NCBI GenBank assembly: GCA_947627565.1
Contig: CANQWO010000002.1
Location: 1 to 64,000 of the forward strand
Length of the DNA: 64,000 nt
DNA from: an uncultured Clostridia bacterium
Lineage (GTDB): Bacteria > Bacillota > Clostridia > Christensenellales > Borkfalkiaceae
Reading direction: 5' to 3'
Numbering within the stretch: the stretch's first letter is position 1; each line of letters starts with the position of its first letter. The notes below the pieces were generated by a model. It worked only from the letters and a program-made list of their open reading frames with translations. It was not told where the DNA came from and searched no databases. Shown here in pieces: positions 1 through 12,352 of this stretch. The translations under genes and the position numbers were made by a program.

Positions 1-53
1 GAAGATTGCTTCACAGACTGTTTTGCCATAACTTCCCGCTTTTGATTTTTCCC

Positions 54-668
54 TTAAAGCACTTGTTCTGTGGGGCCGGTGGGACCCGTTGCGCCATCAG
101 CACCGGTAGGACCCGTGGGGCCGGTGGCGCCTGTTGCGCTGGCCGAACCTGCGGGGCCGGTGGCACCCGTCGGACCCGTGGGGCCGGTGGGACCCGTTGC
201 GCCATCAGCACCGGTAGGGCCGGTGGCGCCCGTTGCGCTGGCCGAACCTGCGGGGCCGGTGGCACCCGTCGGACCCGTCGCACCGGTGGGACCCGTCGCA
301 CCCGTAACGCCCGCCGTACCGGCGATCCCCTGCGGGCCCTGAGGTCCCTGCGGACCCTGTACGCCCTGGAGCCCCTGAACGCCCTGGGGGCCGGTCGCGC
401 CCATTGCGCCCGTCGCGCCCGTCGCGCCGCGGGGAATGGTGAAGGTGAGCACGGCGTTGGCGCCGCCCGTCGAGGTGACGGAGGCCGCAGTCCCGGGCTC
501 GCCGGTGATCGTCTGACCGACCGTGATCGTCGCGGGGCCCTGCGGGCCGGTCGCGCCCGTCGCGCCCGTCGCACCCGTTGCGCCGCGCATGACGACGCCT
601 CCGCCGCAGTTCGTGCCGCAAGTGCAAGGACAATTGCCGCATGTCTGGCAACGTCTGTAAATCATCAT
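54..668 (-). CDS. Collagen-like (GXY-repeat) surface/exosporium-type protein with Cys-rich N-terminus
   Basis: Translation [24 protein letters not shown]... followed by long [10 protein letters not shown] repeats; start chosen at 668 because GGGAGGT lies just upstream; ORF given as 54..713. Confidence 0.8.
   Translation of the reverse strand: MMIYRRCQTCGNCPCTCGTNCGGGVVMRGATGATGATGATGPQGPATITVGQTITGEPGTAASVTSTGGANAVLTFTIPRGATGATGAMGATGPQGVQGLQGVQGPQGPQGPQGIAGTAGVTGATGPTGATGPTGATGPAGSASATGATGPTGADGATGPTGPTGPTGATGPAGSASATGATGPTGPTGADGATGPTGPTEQVL
70..290. repeat. Near-identical ~120-bp tandem repeat units within the collagen-like gene
   Basis: gggacccgttgcgccatcagcaccggtagg...ctggccgaacctgcggggccggtggcacccgtcggaccc occurs twice in a row. 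Confidence 0.75.
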
Positions 669-759
669 AGTTGTTACCTCCCAAAATGCCCCAATCGGGG
701 CCGGACGAAACAATCCGTCCTACTCTATCATATCTTAAATTGAGAAAAGAGGTGACAAA

Positions 760-1797
760 ATGACCATATCGCTCTGCATGATCGTCAAAAATGAGGAGGC
801 GGTGCTCGCGCGCTGTCTCGAGAGTGCACGCGGGCTCGTCGACGAGATCGCGATCGTGGACACGGGCTCGGAGGACGGAACGGTCGCGATCGCGAAAAAC
901 TATACGGAAAACGTCACTTTTGAAGCATGGCGCGACGACTTTGCCCATGCGCGCAACGCCGCGTTTTCCAGAGCGCACGGCGACTACCTCCTATGGCTGG
1001 ACGCCGACGACGTCATTCCCGCAGCATCCCGAGAAATTTTCCCGAAAATTAAGAAAATACTGGAAGAGGAAAACCCGGATACGGTCATGTGTCCCTACGA
1101 GACGGGCGACGTGATTTTTCGGCGCGAGCGCATCGTAAGGAACTGCGAACAGGCAAAATGGCAGGGACATGTCCATGAATGTATCCCACCGTTCGGGAAA
1201 ATCGTCAATGCGGACTTCGCCGTCATACACATGGGCGCGCATAAGGAGCGGGGCGCAAGAAATCTCGATATTTACCGAAAATGGGCGCAGGAGGGGACGC
1301 TCGGCGGGCGCGATCTCTTCTACTACGGGCGCGAACTCTACTACCACAAACTGTATGTCGAGGCGGAGGCGATCCTCGAAAAAATGCTGGACGGAGCGGG
1401 CTGGGCCGTCAACAAGATCGAGGCTTGCAAAATTCTGGCGGCCTGCTATTGGGAGAGCGGCGAACGGGAAAAGGCGCTCCCCGCGCTCTTCCGAAGTTTT
1501 CTATACGGCGAACCACGCGCCGCGGTCCTCTGCGAAATCGGCGCGATCTTCAAAGAACAGGGCATGCGGCGCGAGGCGGTCTATTGGTATGAAAGCGCCC
1601 TCGCCTGCCGCGACCATACCGCCGACGGCGACTTCGAGCTCCCCGCCTGCCGCTCCATCATTCCGACTTTAGAGCTCGTTGCCCTATACCATGCCCTCAA
1701 CGAGCCCGCGAAATCGCTCGAATACCATAAAAAATCGGAGGCAATCGCCCCCGATCATCCTTCGGTTCTTTACAATCAAAAATTCTTCGGGGAATGA
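760..1797 (+). CDS. Family 2 glycosyltransferase with TPR-like C-terminus (SunS-like)
   Basis: MTISLCMIVKNEEAVLARCLESARGLVDEIAIVDTGSEDGT... and DADD motif (LLWLDADDVI), typical of GT2. Confidence 0.85.
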   Translation: MTISLCMIVKNEEAVLARCLESARGLVDEIAIVDTGSEDGTVAIAKNYTENVTFEAWRDDFAHARNAAFSRAHGDYLLWLDADDVIPAASREIFPKIKKILEEENPDTVMCPYETGDVIFRRERIVRNCEQAKWQGHVHECIPPFGKIVNADFAVIHMGAHKERGARNLDIYRKWAQEGTLGGRDLFYYGRELYYHKLYVEAEAILEKMLDGAGWAVNKIEACKILAACYWESGEREKALPALFRSFLYGEPRAAVLCEIGAIFKEQGMRREAVYWYESALACRDHTADGDFELPACRSIIPTLELVALYHALNEPAKSLEYHKKSEAIAPDHPSVLYNQKFFGE

Positions 1798-1800
1798 CGC

Positions 1801-3336
1801 TCACTCCCATTCGATGGTTGCGGGGGGCTTCGAAGTGATATCGTAGACGACGCGGTTGGCGTGCTTCACTTCGTTGGTGATCCGCGTGGAGACCTTTTCG
1901 AGAACTTCAAACGGGATCCGCGCCCAATCGGCCGTCATCGCGTCTACGCTCGTGATGGCGCGAAGCGCAATGACGTTTTCATAGGTCCTGAAATCGCCCT
2001 GTACGCCCACCGTCTTGCTGTCCGTCAGGACGGCGAAATACTGCCAGATCTCCCGTTCGAGCCCCGCCTTTGCGATCTCGTCGCGGAAGATGAAATCGGC
2101 CTCGCGAAGCGTTTCGAGTTTTTCCCGCGTGACCTCGCCCATGATGCGAATGGCGAGGGCAGGTCCCGGACATGGTTGCCTCCAAACGACTCTCTCGGGC
2201 AGTCCGAGCGCGAGCCCGACCCGACGGACTTCATCCTTGAAGAGGTCGCGGAGGGGCTCGACGATCCCCTGAAAGTTCACCTTCTCGGGAAGGCCGCCCA
2301 CGTTGTGATGGGACTTGATGACCGCGCTCTTCCCCTTCCCGCTCTCGATCACGTCGGGATAGATGGTGCCCTGCACCAAAAAATCCGCCGCGCCGATCTT
2401 CTTCGCCTCCCTTTCAAAGACGTCGATGAACAGTTTTCCGATGATGTGCCGCTTCTTCTCGGGATCGGAGACGCCGCGCAGGGCGTCGAGAAAGAGGTCG
2501 GCGGCATCCGCCTTCACGAGGTCCATGCCGAGCCCGTCGCGGAAGACGGACATGACCTCCTCCGCTTCATTCTTGCGCAGGAGCCCGTTGTCGACAAAGA
2601 CGCAGGTGAGGCGATCCCCCACCGCTCTGTGCACGAGCGTGGCGGCGACGGCGGAATCCACGCCGCCCGACATGGCGCAAATGACCCTCCCCGTGCCGAC
2701 GCGCGCCCGGATGGCCGCGATCTGCTCCTCGGCAAAGCCCGCCATGGTCCAATCGCCCCGCGCGCCGCAGACGCGGTAGAGAAAATTCTTCAGAAACGCA
2801 TTGCCGTACTCCGAGTGCACGACCTCGGGATGGAATTGGATCCCGTAGATCTTTTCGCCGATGTTGCCGTAGACGGCGACGGGGCAATCGTCCGTCGCGG
2901 CGAGCACTTCATAGCCCGCGGGAACGGCCGAAATGTAGTCGGTATGGCTCATCCAGCAGACGCTTTCCGAAGGGATCCCCTCGGACATGGGGGCCTCGTT
3001 TTTGATGTGGAGGGTGCATTTGCCGTATTCGCTTTTCGGGGCGCGGCCGACGGCGCCGCCCAAAGTCGCCGCGATGAGTTGGGCGCCGTAGCAGATGCCG
3101 AGAACGGGAATGCCGAGCCTTAAAACCTCCTCGCCGACGCGGGGCGCGCCCTCCTCATAGACGCTGTTCGGCCCGCCCGTGAAGATGATGCCGATGGGCG
3201 CGTAGGCCCGAATGGCTTCTGCCGTCATGTCGCAGGGTTTGAGGTCGCAATAGACGCCGAGATCGCGCACCCTTCTTGCGATCAACTGATTGTACTGCCC
3301 GCCGAAATCGAGCACGAGCACGCGCTGGTGGTTCAT
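1801..3336 (-). CDS. guaA: GMP synthase (glutamine-hydrolysing)
   Basis: [44 protein letters not shown]-terminal [12 protein letters not shown]; start with RBS ggaggg. Confidence 0.98.
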   Translation of the reverse strand: MNHQRVLVLDFGGQYNQLIARRVRDLGVYCDLKPCDMTAEAIRAYAPIGIIFTGGPNSVYEEGAPRVGEEVLRLGIPVLGICYGAQLIAATLGGAVGRAPKSEYGKCTLHIKNEAPMSEGIPSESVCWMSHTDYISAVPAGYEVLAATDDCPVAVYGNIGEKIYGIQFHPEVVHSEYGNAFLKNFLYRVCGARGDWTMAGFAEEQIAAIRARVGTGRVICAMSGGVDSAVAATLVHRAVGDRLTCVFVDNGLLRKNEAEEVMSVFRDGLGMDLVKADAADLFLDALRGVSDPEKKRHIIGKLFIDVFEREAKKIGAADFLVQGTIYPDVIESGKGKSAVIKSHHNVGGLPEKVNFQGIVEPLRDLFKDEVRRVGLALGLPERVVWRQPCPGPALAIRIMGEVTREKLETLREADFIFRDEIAKAGLEREIWQYFAVLTDSKTVGVQGDFRTYENVIALRAITSVDAMTADWARIPFEVLEKVSTRITNEVKHANRVVYDITSKPPATIEWE

Positions 3337-3360
3337 AGACCCTCCCGGTTTTTGATATTG

Positions 3361-3385
3361 AAAAAGCCCCATCGGGAGGCTTTTT
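3361..3385 (-). terminator. Rho-independent terminator/attenuator between guaB and guaA
   Basis: AAAAAGCC-ccatcggga-GGCTTTTT inverted repeat with T-run. Confidence 0.6.
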
Positions 3386-3402
3386 TCTTACGAAATGTGG
3401 AT

Positions 3403-5483
<2,081 letters not shown>

Positions 5484-5589
5484 CGATAGTGTTCCGATAT
5501 TTTATCCATTTTAACACACACGGAAAAAAAATGCAACCGAATCCATGTAAAATGTCATGAAGAAAAATACATTTTCATAATCCTATATT

Positions 5590-6246
5590 ATGAAAAAAAC
5601 AGCTTTTGTACTCATACTGCTTCCGCTGCTCATGCTATTCGGCGCATGCGGCAGGACCTACGACTACACCGCGCATCTCTCCGAGGTCCGGCGCGACATC
5701 TTCCGCGCGGAGACCGAGGCGTTTACGCTCACGCTCTCCTGCATCGAACGCGAACATCCCTATGCCTCCGACGGCGTCACCTGCCCGATCTCCCGCTCCA
5801 TGGAGGTCGTTCTCGTGCCGGCGGACCGCGGCGACGCGTCGTATCGCGTCTTCCTCGCGGGCGACGCGGCCTGGGGCGGCGAAATGTCCAAACGCAACAT
5901 CGAGGACGATTGGTACTACTCCGAGAGCATCGAGGTATTCCCCGAAACGAGCGTGTCTCTAAGCGTGGAGCGGAACGGCGAAACGACGGAAATTTCGGCG
6001 ACCTCCGTCAAAAACGAGGATACCATGTCCGCGGAGGAGGCGTTGAAAATCGCCGTCGAGCACGAAAAGGAGGCCATCAAACGGATGACGGCCGACGGCG
6101 CATTTCAGGGAGAATTTCGCGTCCGTCTTCTGAGGCGGGAAGTCAACTATTACTATGTCGGCATCGTCTCCAAAGACGGCAAGACCATCTCGCTGCTCCT
6201 CGGCGCCGAGAGCGGAGAAGTCCTCGCAAGGCGCGAAGCCTCTTGA
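5590..6246 (+). CDS. Hypothetical lipoprotein
   Basis: MKKTAFVLILLPLLMLFGACGR lipobox. Confidence 0.7.
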   Translation: MKKTAFVLILLPLLMLFGACGRTYDYTAHLSEVRRDIFRAETEAFTLTLSCIEREHPYASDGVTCPISRSMEVVLVPADRGDASYRVFLAGDAAWGGEMSKRNIEDDWYYSESIEVFPETSVSLSVERNGETTEISATSVKNEDTMSAEEALKIAVEHEKEAIKRMTADGAFQGEFRVRLLRREVNYYYVGIVSKDGKTISLLLGAESGEVLARREAS

Positions 6247-6251
6247 TTCTC

Positions 6252-6280
6252 TTGACAAAGAGCCGAAGATTTGCTATACT
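6252..6280 (+). promoter_or_regulatory. Sigma-A type promoter, TTGACA-17 bp-TATACT
   Basis: ttgacaaagagccgaagatttgctatact, directly upstream of the 6301 ORF. Confidence 0.75.
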
Positions 6281-6300
6281 GATTTCGAAATACGGAAGAG

Positions 6301-7191
6301 GTGCTTTCGGTGCGATTGAAAACCATTCGGCGGTTGCGCGTCGCGACCGCCGTCCTGCTTGCGATCTTCATCTTTTTGTTTGCATGCGATCTGCTCTTCG
6401 TCTGCGCCGCGCTCACGGTGGACCGGACGGCAAGGGTCACGCCTTCGTATGAAAAAATCGACCTCGAACCCATCCTCGAAAAGCCGCGCGCGGAGTGGTC
6501 GGACGACGATTTTGCCGTTCTCTCCCGCCAGACGGGGATCCTGCTCCGCGAGGCGTTCGACGGACTTGAAGCCGACGAGATCCGCGCCTTCCAGGACGCA
6601 TTTTTCTTCGAGGGCGACGTGGAACACGAGGAGGTCGCGGCGGGGCTCGTCTATCACGATATCCTCATCGATCCCGCGGACGGACGCACGTTCTATGCCC
6701 CCATCGTCGCGCTGGAGCCGGGCGACGTTTTGATCAGCTCGACGAGCCATCTCTTCGGGTGGCGCCACGGACATGCCGCCCTCGTTCTGACTTACGAGCG
6801 GCTGTTGCAGTCGGCCGTCATCGGCACCAACTCCTCGATCTCGAATTTCGTCGACGGCAACGGCATCGGTTGGTTTACGAGCGCCTCCAACTTTATGGTC
6901 CTCAGGCTCAAGGGCGCGGACGCCGATGCGCGCCGGGCCATCGCGGAGGAAGCGGAAAAGGATCTCGTCGGCGTGCCCTACCACTTCACGGCGGGTATCT
7001 TCACGCCGAAGGATCAAGGCACCTCGCCCACCGATACGTATTGCTCGCATCTCGTCTGGCAGGCCTTCAAGAACGCGGGCTACGATCTCGACGCCGACGG
7101 CGGCCCGTGCTGCACGCCGCGCGACATCGCGAACTCCTCCCATCTCGAAGTCGTGCAGACTTACGGCTTCGACATCGACAAGGGGTGGTGA
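6301..7191 (+). CDS. YiiX/permuted NlpC-P60-like cysteine hydrolase with N-terminal TM
   Basis: GWRHGHAALVL ... TYCSHLVWQAFKNAGYDLDADGGPCCTPRDI resembles permuted papain-fold His/Cys motifs; start is GTG, with an alternative GTG at 6310. Confidence 0.65.
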   Translation: MLSVRLKTIRRLRVATAVLLAIFIFLFACDLLFVCAALTVDRTARVTPSYEKIDLEPILEKPRAEWSDDDFAVLSRQTGILLREAFDGLEADEIRAFQDAFFFEGDVEHEEVAAGLVYHDILIDPADGRTFYAPIVALEPGDVLISSTSHLFGWRHGHAALVLTYERLLQSAVIGTNSSISNFVDGNGIGWFTSASNFMVLRLKGADADARRAIAEEAEKDLVGVPYHFTAGIFTPKDQGTSPTDTYCSHLVWQAFKNAGYDLDADGGPCCTPRDIANSSHLEVVQTYGFDIDKGW

Positions 7192-7227
7192 TCGCAGACA
7201 TGGTATGGGCAAATGACGTCAATGGCA

Positions 7228-7263
7228 AACGGCGCGGCCGCATGAAAATGCGGCCGCGCCGTT
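7228..7263 (+). terminator. Strong terminator hairpin with GAAA tetraloop
   Basis: AACGGCGCGGCCGCAT-GAAA-ATGCGGCCGCGCCGTT, 16-bp perfect stem between convergent genes. Confidence 0.8.
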
Positions 7264-7298
7264 CTCGTTTTCTCGATCTTCTCGCCGTGTTCTCCCAT

Positions 7299-8408
7299 TC
7301 ACGCCATAAACTCGGTCAAAATCCGGTTCTGGACGTAAAGATACTCGTCCTTGATGCGCGTGGCGTCGCCGAGCTCCTCGAAATATTGCGCGGTGCGGGC
7401 GTAGGCCTCCCTGAAATCCTCCTTCCAATCGCTCCCGAACGCCTTCTTGTACGCCGAGGCCGAGACGCCGAAGACGGTGCGCAGGGCCAGCATCACAAAT
7501 TCGAATTTGGCGTCTTGCTCGCCCACCTCCTCGCTCTCGACGACGGGAAAATAGCCCGACAAAATGCACTTCATATATTCGTCGAGGTCAAACGTGTTGG
7601 TGAATCGCTTGCCGTCCATGAAGGAGCTCGCGGAGACGCCCAGCCCGATGTATTCGCCGCGCTTCCAATAGTTGAGATTGTGGCGGCTGCCGTAGCCATT
7701 TCGAGTGAAATTGGAGACCTCGTAGCGAAGATAACCGTAGTCCCGAAGAAGCGCGCGGCCGTAGTCGTAGAGCGCGGCGACCTCGTCCCCGTCGGGAAGC
7801 TCGCCGTTCAGATAATCGGTATAGATCGGCGTTCCGTCCTCGGGCGTCAGGGCATACATTGAGACATGGGTGGCTCCGTTTTCGTGAACGAGGTCGATCG
7901 TCGCCTTGACGTCCTCCTTCGTCTGCCCCTTGAGACCGAGCATGACGTCGGCGGAAAAGTTGCAGCCCTTCAACAGCTTGCATGCGGAGACGAAGTCGGC
8001 TTTGGTGTGGATGCGGCCGAGGTCTCTGAGCTGTTCGTCGTTGGCCGTCTGCAGTCCCACCGAAAAGCGGTTGATGCCAGCATTCCGATAGATGGCGATC
8101 TTGCGCGCGTCCACCGTGCCCGGATTCATCTCGATGGTGACCTCCGGATCGGCGCTCAGGCGGAAACACTGCCTGATCTGCTTCATGAGCCCCGCAATGT
8201 AGGTCGGATCGACGACGGAGGGCGTCCCGCCGCCGATGTAGACGGTATCGAACGTGCGCCCCGCATACATCTTTCCGCGCTCGGCGACCTCCTTATAGAG
8301 GCAGGCCATATACGCCTCGGCGAAGTTCAGACGGTTGGGAAAGGACGTGAAATCGCAATAGGTGCATTTGTGCTTACAGAACGGAATGTGAAGATAGATC
8401 CCGGACAT
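7299..8408 (-). CDS. hemW: HemW-like radical SAM protein (coproporphyrinogen III oxidase family)
   Basis: MSGIYLHIPFCKHKCTYCDFTSFPN (CxxxCxxC), YIGGGTPS, SVGLQTANDEQLRDLGRIH. Confidence 0.92.
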   Translation of the reverse strand: MSGIYLHIPFCKHKCTYCDFTSFPNRLNFAEAYMACLYKEVAERGKMYAGRTFDTVYIGGGTPSVVDPTYIAGLMKQIRQCFRLSADPEVTIEMNPGTVDARKIAIYRNAGINRFSVGLQTANDEQLRDLGRIHTKADFVSACKLLKGCNFSADVMLGLKGQTKEDVKATIDLVHENGATHVSMYALTPEDGTPIYTDYLNGELPDGDEVAALYDYGRALLRDYGYLRYEVSNFTRNGYGSRHNLNYWKRGEYIGLGVSASSFMDGKRFTNTFDLDEYMKCILSGYFPVVESEEVGEQDAKFEFVMLALRTVFGVSASAYKKAFGSDWKEDFREAYARTAQYFEELGDATRIKDEYLYVQNRILTEFMA

Positions 8409-8420
8409 GGGGTGCTCCTT

Positions 8421-8738
8421 TTATGTGCGGGACGCGCCGTCCCAGAAATATTTTTGTAGATCGACGCGGCCGTCTTCGACCTCGACGCCCTCGGCGCGAA
8501 GCAATGCGGCCTGGATCTCCATGCCGCCGAAGGCAAAGGCGGGCGCGAGCCGCCCCTCGCGGTTGACGACCCTGTGGCAGGGGATGACGACGGGCGTGGG
8601 ATTGCGGTGCAGGGCGTTTCCGACCTGCCGCGACGCCTTCGGATGGCCGATGGCGCGCGCAATCATGCCATACGTCGTGACCTTCCCCTTGGGCACGCGG
8701 GAGACGACTTCATACACGGCTTCATAGAAATTGCTCAT
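8421..8738 (-). CDS. MGMT/Ogt-family (methylated-DNA cysteine methyltransferase-like) protein
   Basis: VPKGKVTTYGMIARAIGHPKASRQVGNALHRNPTPVVIPCHRVVNREG; PCHRV active-site motif; RBS AGGAGG before MSNF. Confidence 0.9.
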   Translation of the reverse strand: MSNFYEAVYEVVSRVPKGKVTTYGMIARAIGHPKASRQVGNALHRNPTPVVIPCHRVVNREGRLAPAFAFGGMEIQAALLRAEGVEVEDGRVDLQKYFWDGASRT

Positions 8739-8834
8739 AAAATCCTCCTTTTCCACCTTAACCTTTCATGAAAAAGTGTGCAGCAAAGGATATTCCCCGC
8801 ATTCATTTCATGATACAATGTAGCACTTCCCACC

Positions 8835-9347
8835 TCAACCATCTTGAAGAATTATTACTTGATTGTAAGCAGGAGAATATGCTATCAAAATTTGCTTCCC
8901 GCAATAGTTTTCCAAATATTTATGATAGCCTAATACTATATTCGGCCGCTGTGTTTGCTCCTTTTCTGCTCCGTTGTATTCAAAACGAACGGCAACTTGA
9001 TGGGGACTATAATACGAGGATAATAAATCTAACCTGCGCACGGTTGCTTTTACTAAAACTGCATCTTGCATCCATTTTTTTATTTCTTTGATATTCCGCT
9101 TATGATACAGTAACAAACTCGCCGCAATACATATCAGTAAAAATGCAAAAGCATTTATTAAGATCAAGGTAGTTACGATCTCGCTCTCTAAAACCAAAAT
9201 TCCTCCGAGTGCACTCATGACGATCGCTAGCGTAACGATAGGTATCAGCAGAGCGCTTATAAGTAAAAAATACAAACCTATAAGGCCACTGCGACCTACA
9301 TATTTTCCATATTTTACTGTGGCAGCGATTTGGGATTCCGATATCAT
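8835..9347 (-). CDS. Hypothetical two-TM membrane protein (AT-rich gene)
   Basis: Two hydrophobic segments; visibly lower GC than the flanks. Confidence 0.55.
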   Translation of the reverse strand: MISESQIAATVKYGKYVGRSGLIGLYFLLISALLIPIVTLAIVMSALGGILVLESEIVTTLILINAFAFLLICIAASLLLYHKRNIKEIKKWMQDAVLVKATVRRLDLLSSYYSPHQVAVRFEYNGAEKEQTQRPNIVLGYHKYLENYCGKQILIAYSPAYNQVIILQDG

Positions 9348-9351
9348 ACCA

Positions 9352-11163
9352 TCACTTATCCTTATTGGTCTTCAAGATCTGCATAAAGACTTCGGAGGGG
9401 ACCTCCACCGTGCCGATCTTACGCATGCGCTTTTTGCCCTCTTTTTGCTTTTCGAGCAGCTTCTTCTTGCGCGTGATGTCGCCGCCGTAACACTTGGCGA
9501 GCACGTCTTTGCGCACGGCTTTGACCGTCTCGCGCGCGATGATCTTGCCGCCGATGGCCGCCTGAACGGGCACCTCGAAGAGCTGGCGCGGAATGGCGTC
9601 TTTGAGGTTTTCGCACAGCATCCGGCCGCGCGGATAGGCGCGGTCCTCGTGCACGATGATCGAGAGCGCGTCGCAGAGTTCCCCGTTCAGGAGGATGTCC
9701 AGCTTGACCAATTTGCTCTTTTCGTACCCCGCGATCTCATAGTCGAAGCTCGCATAGCCCTTGGTGCGCGATTTGAGCTCGTCAAAGAAATCATAGACGA
9801 TCTCATTGAGGGGGAGCCGGTATTCGAGCCTGACCCGCCGCGTATCGAGATAGGTCATGTCCTTGAAGACGCCCCGCTTGTCCCGGCACAGATCCATGAC
9901 GGGGCCGAGGTAATCGGGCGGGGTATAGACCTCCGCCTTGACGATGGGCTCCTCCATCCACTCGATCTCGGAGACGGCCGGCAGGTGCGACGGGTTGTCC
10001 ACAAACAATTCCTCGCCGTTTGTCTTGTGTACCTTATAGGAGACGGAGGGCGCCGTCGTGATGATGTCGAGATTAAATTCCCGCTCGATGCGCTCCTGCA
10101 CGATCTCCATATGCAGGAGGCCCAAAAATCCGCAACGGAACCCGAATCCGAGCGCGACGGAATTATCGGGCTCGAACGTGAGCGAAGCGTCGTTGAGTTT
10201 GAGCTTCAGAATGGCCTCTTTGAGATCGAGAAATTTGCTCCCGTCGAGGGGGTAAATGCCGCAAAAGACGACGGGCCGCACCGCTTTATAGCCCGGAAGC
10301 GGCTCCGCGGCAGGCCGCAGGGCGCCCGTTACGGTGTCGCCCACCGCAACGTCTTCGATGGATTTGATGGAGGCCGCGATGTAGCCGACTTCCCCCGCGG
10401 ACAAGACGTCCTTGGGCTGGAGCCGCGGCGCAAACGCCCCCACTTCGGTCACGTCATAGGTCTTTTCGGAGAGGAAGGTCCTGACGGTATCCCCCACCTT
10501 GACGCTCCCGTCCTTGATGCGGACAAAGAGGATGACGCCCTTATAATTATCGTAGTAGCTATCGAAGATGAGCGCTTTGAGGGGGGCGTCGGTGTCTCCC
10601 GCGGGCGGGGGGATGAATTTGACGACGGCCTCTAAAATGTCGCGGATGTTGGTGCCCTCCTTCGCGGAGACGCAGGGGGCGCCGCTCGCGTCCAAGCCGA
10701 TGACGTCTTCGATCTCCGCCTTGGTCTCCTCGATGCGGGCGGAGGCAAGATCGATCTTATTGATGACGGGCACGATCTCGAGATTGTTGTCAAGCGCGAG
10801 GTAGACGTTGGCGAGCGTCTGGGCCTCCACGCCCTGTGTGGCGTCCACGACGAGAAGCGCCCCCTCGCAGGCCGCGAGCGAACGGGAGACCTCGTAGGTG
10901 AAGTCCACATGGCCGGGCGTATCGATGAGGTTCAATTCATACTCCTCGCCGTCGAGCGCGGTATAATACATGCGGACGGGCGCCAGCTTGATGGTGATGC
11001 CGCGCTCCCGCTCGATGTCCATGGAATCGAGCAGTTGGTCCTCCATGTCCCGCTTCGAAACTTGCCCCGTCAGCTCCATGATGCGGTCGGCAATGGTGCT
11101 CTTGCCGTGGTCGATGTGCGCGATGATACAGAAATTGCGCAGATTTTTGTTGGGGTTTGCCAT
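9352..11163 (-). CDS. lepA: Elongation factor 4
   Basis: [39 protein letters not shown], full-length LepA C-terminus. Confidence 0.97.
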   Translation of the reverse strand: MANPNKNLRNFCIIAHIDHGKSTIADRIMELTGQVSKRDMEDQLLDSMDIERERGITIKLAPVRMYYTALDGEEYELNLIDTPGHVDFTYEVSRSLAACEGALLVVDATQGVEAQTLANVYLALDNNLEIVPVINKIDLASARIEETKAEIEDVIGLDASGAPCVSAKEGTNIRDILEAVVKFIPPPAGDTDAPLKALIFDSYYDNYKGVILFVRIKDGSVKVGDTVRTFLSEKTYDVTEVGAFAPRLQPKDVLSAGEVGYIAASIKSIEDVAVGDTVTGALRPAAEPLPGYKAVRPVVFCGIYPLDGSKFLDLKEAILKLKLNDASLTFEPDNSVALGFGFRCGFLGLLHMEIVQERIEREFNLDIITTAPSVSYKVHKTNGEELFVDNPSHLPAVSEIEWMEEPIVKAEVYTPPDYLGPVMDLCRDKRGVFKDMTYLDTRRVRLEYRLPLNEIVYDFFDELKSRTKGYASFDYEIAGYEKSKLVKLDILLNGELCDALSIIVHEDRAYPRGRMLCENLKDAIPRQLFEVPVQAAIGGKIIARETVKAVRKDVLAKCYGGDITRKKKLLEKQKEGKKRMRKIGTVEVPSEVFMQILKTNKDK

Positions 11164-11225
11164 AGCTCCTATTATACCTGTTTCCTCGGAAGATTGCAAG
11201 TATTTTGCGGAATTTGAAGAGAGAA

Positions 11226-11258
11226 GCGCCGCGCCCGAGGAAACCTCGGGCGCGGCGC
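11226..11258 (-). terminator. Terminator-like GC-rich hairpin downstream of the LRR lipoprotein ORF
   Basis: GCGCCGCGCCCGAGG-AAA-CCTCGGGCGCGGCGC, 15-bp perfect stem. Confidence 0.7.
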
Positions 11259-11303
11259 GCTTCACAATTTTTATTTTCTTGTCTCGGCGGCGACCTTTGC
11301 GCG

Positions 11304-12071
11304 TTACTTTGTTGTCTCGGTGCCGTCCGCCGCGATCGTCCCGTCCGTGCAAACGACCGTGTAGTTGCTCACTTGGGGCTCCAATTCGTCAGTCTTCTTG
11401 ATCTCCTTCCATTCGTCGATCGTGCCGGCATAATGAATTTCCGTAAGCTCGACGCAATAAGAGAACGCCCCAGATCCGATCTCGGTCACGCTCTTGGGGA
11501 TCTCAATGCTCGTAAGCTCGACGCAATAAGAGAACGCCGCAGATCCGATCTCGGTCACTCCGTCGGGGAGCGTGATGCTCGTAAGCTCGACGCAATAAGA
11601 GAACGCCGCAGATCCGATCTCGGTCACACTCTTGGGGAGTTCGATGCTCGTAAGTGCGTTGCAACACGCAAATGCTCTGGTTCCAATCGTCTTCACGCTG
11701 CCGGGGATCGTAACACTCGTCAGCTTGCTATATTCCTCGGCCATGGAGTTATTGAAGGCATCCCCGCGGATCGCAGTCACGAACTTTCCCTGATAGCCAT
11801 AGGGAATGACGAGCGCAAGCTCTTCCACGCCGTCCAAAGCCGTATTGACGCCCGTCACCATGTAGGTATCCGTTTCCGTATCCAACATGTAGGAAAGGCC
11901 TTCCGTGTATTCCCACTTGTCTCCGCAACCGGAGCATACGTTCTCCACGGTATAGGTGTGGACATGCCCCACGGGGCCGCCGTTTTCGCCGCCGCAGGCG
12001 GCAAGGCCGAGCGAAAGGCAGAGCGCGGGAAGCAGCGCAATCAGCGCGATCCCAAATTTTTTGTTCATCAT
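11304..12071 (-). CDS. BspA-like LRR_5 lipoprotein
   Basis: [28 protein letters not shown] lipobox; [21 protein letters not shown] repeats; RBS ggaggtacc. Confidence 0.85.
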   Translation of the reverse strand: MMNKKFGIALIALLPALCLSLGLAACGGENGGPVGHVHTYTVENVCSGCGDKWEYTEGLSYMLDTETDTYMVTGVNTALDGVEELALVIPYGYQGKFVTAIRGDAFNNSMAEEYSKLTSVTIPGSVKTIGTRAFACCNALTSIELPKSVTEIGSAAFSYCVELTSITLPDGVTEIGSAAFSYCVELTSIEIPKSVTEIGSGAFSYCVELTEIHYAGTIDEWKEIKKTDELEPQVSNYTVVCTDGTIAADGTETTK

Positions 12072-12316
12072 GGTACCTCCAAAAATTTTGTAAAAAATAA
12101 GGACGCTCCAATATGGAACGCCCGCAGAGAGTATCCCATATTGTTGCGTCACAATTGAATTTTCCCGGTTTTGTAAGCGGAAAAAAGGATACACCTATGC
12201 TTAGGTTGTAGCCGCCTACAAAAACCTATTCAATTATGACGCATGTTCAGTATACCACGTTTGAGGGCAATTTGCAAGCATTCCGCGGGAAAAACAGAAA
12301 ATTTCCGCGAGACGGG

Positions 12317-12345
12317 TTGCATTCCCCGAAAAAAGGGTGTATACT
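12317..12345 (+). promoter_or_regulatory. Sigma-A type promoter, TTGCAT-17 bp-TATACT
   Basis: ttgcattccccgaaaaaagggtgtatact, 7 bp upstream of ATG 12353. Confidence 0.55.
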
Positions 12346-12352
12346 TAGAGCC

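Noticed and set aside
6-743. 245-aa plus-strand GTRCAISTG repeat ORF
   Set aside because: Antisense of the collagen-like gene.
1861-3123. 420-aa plus-strand ORF
   Set aside because: Antisense to guaA.
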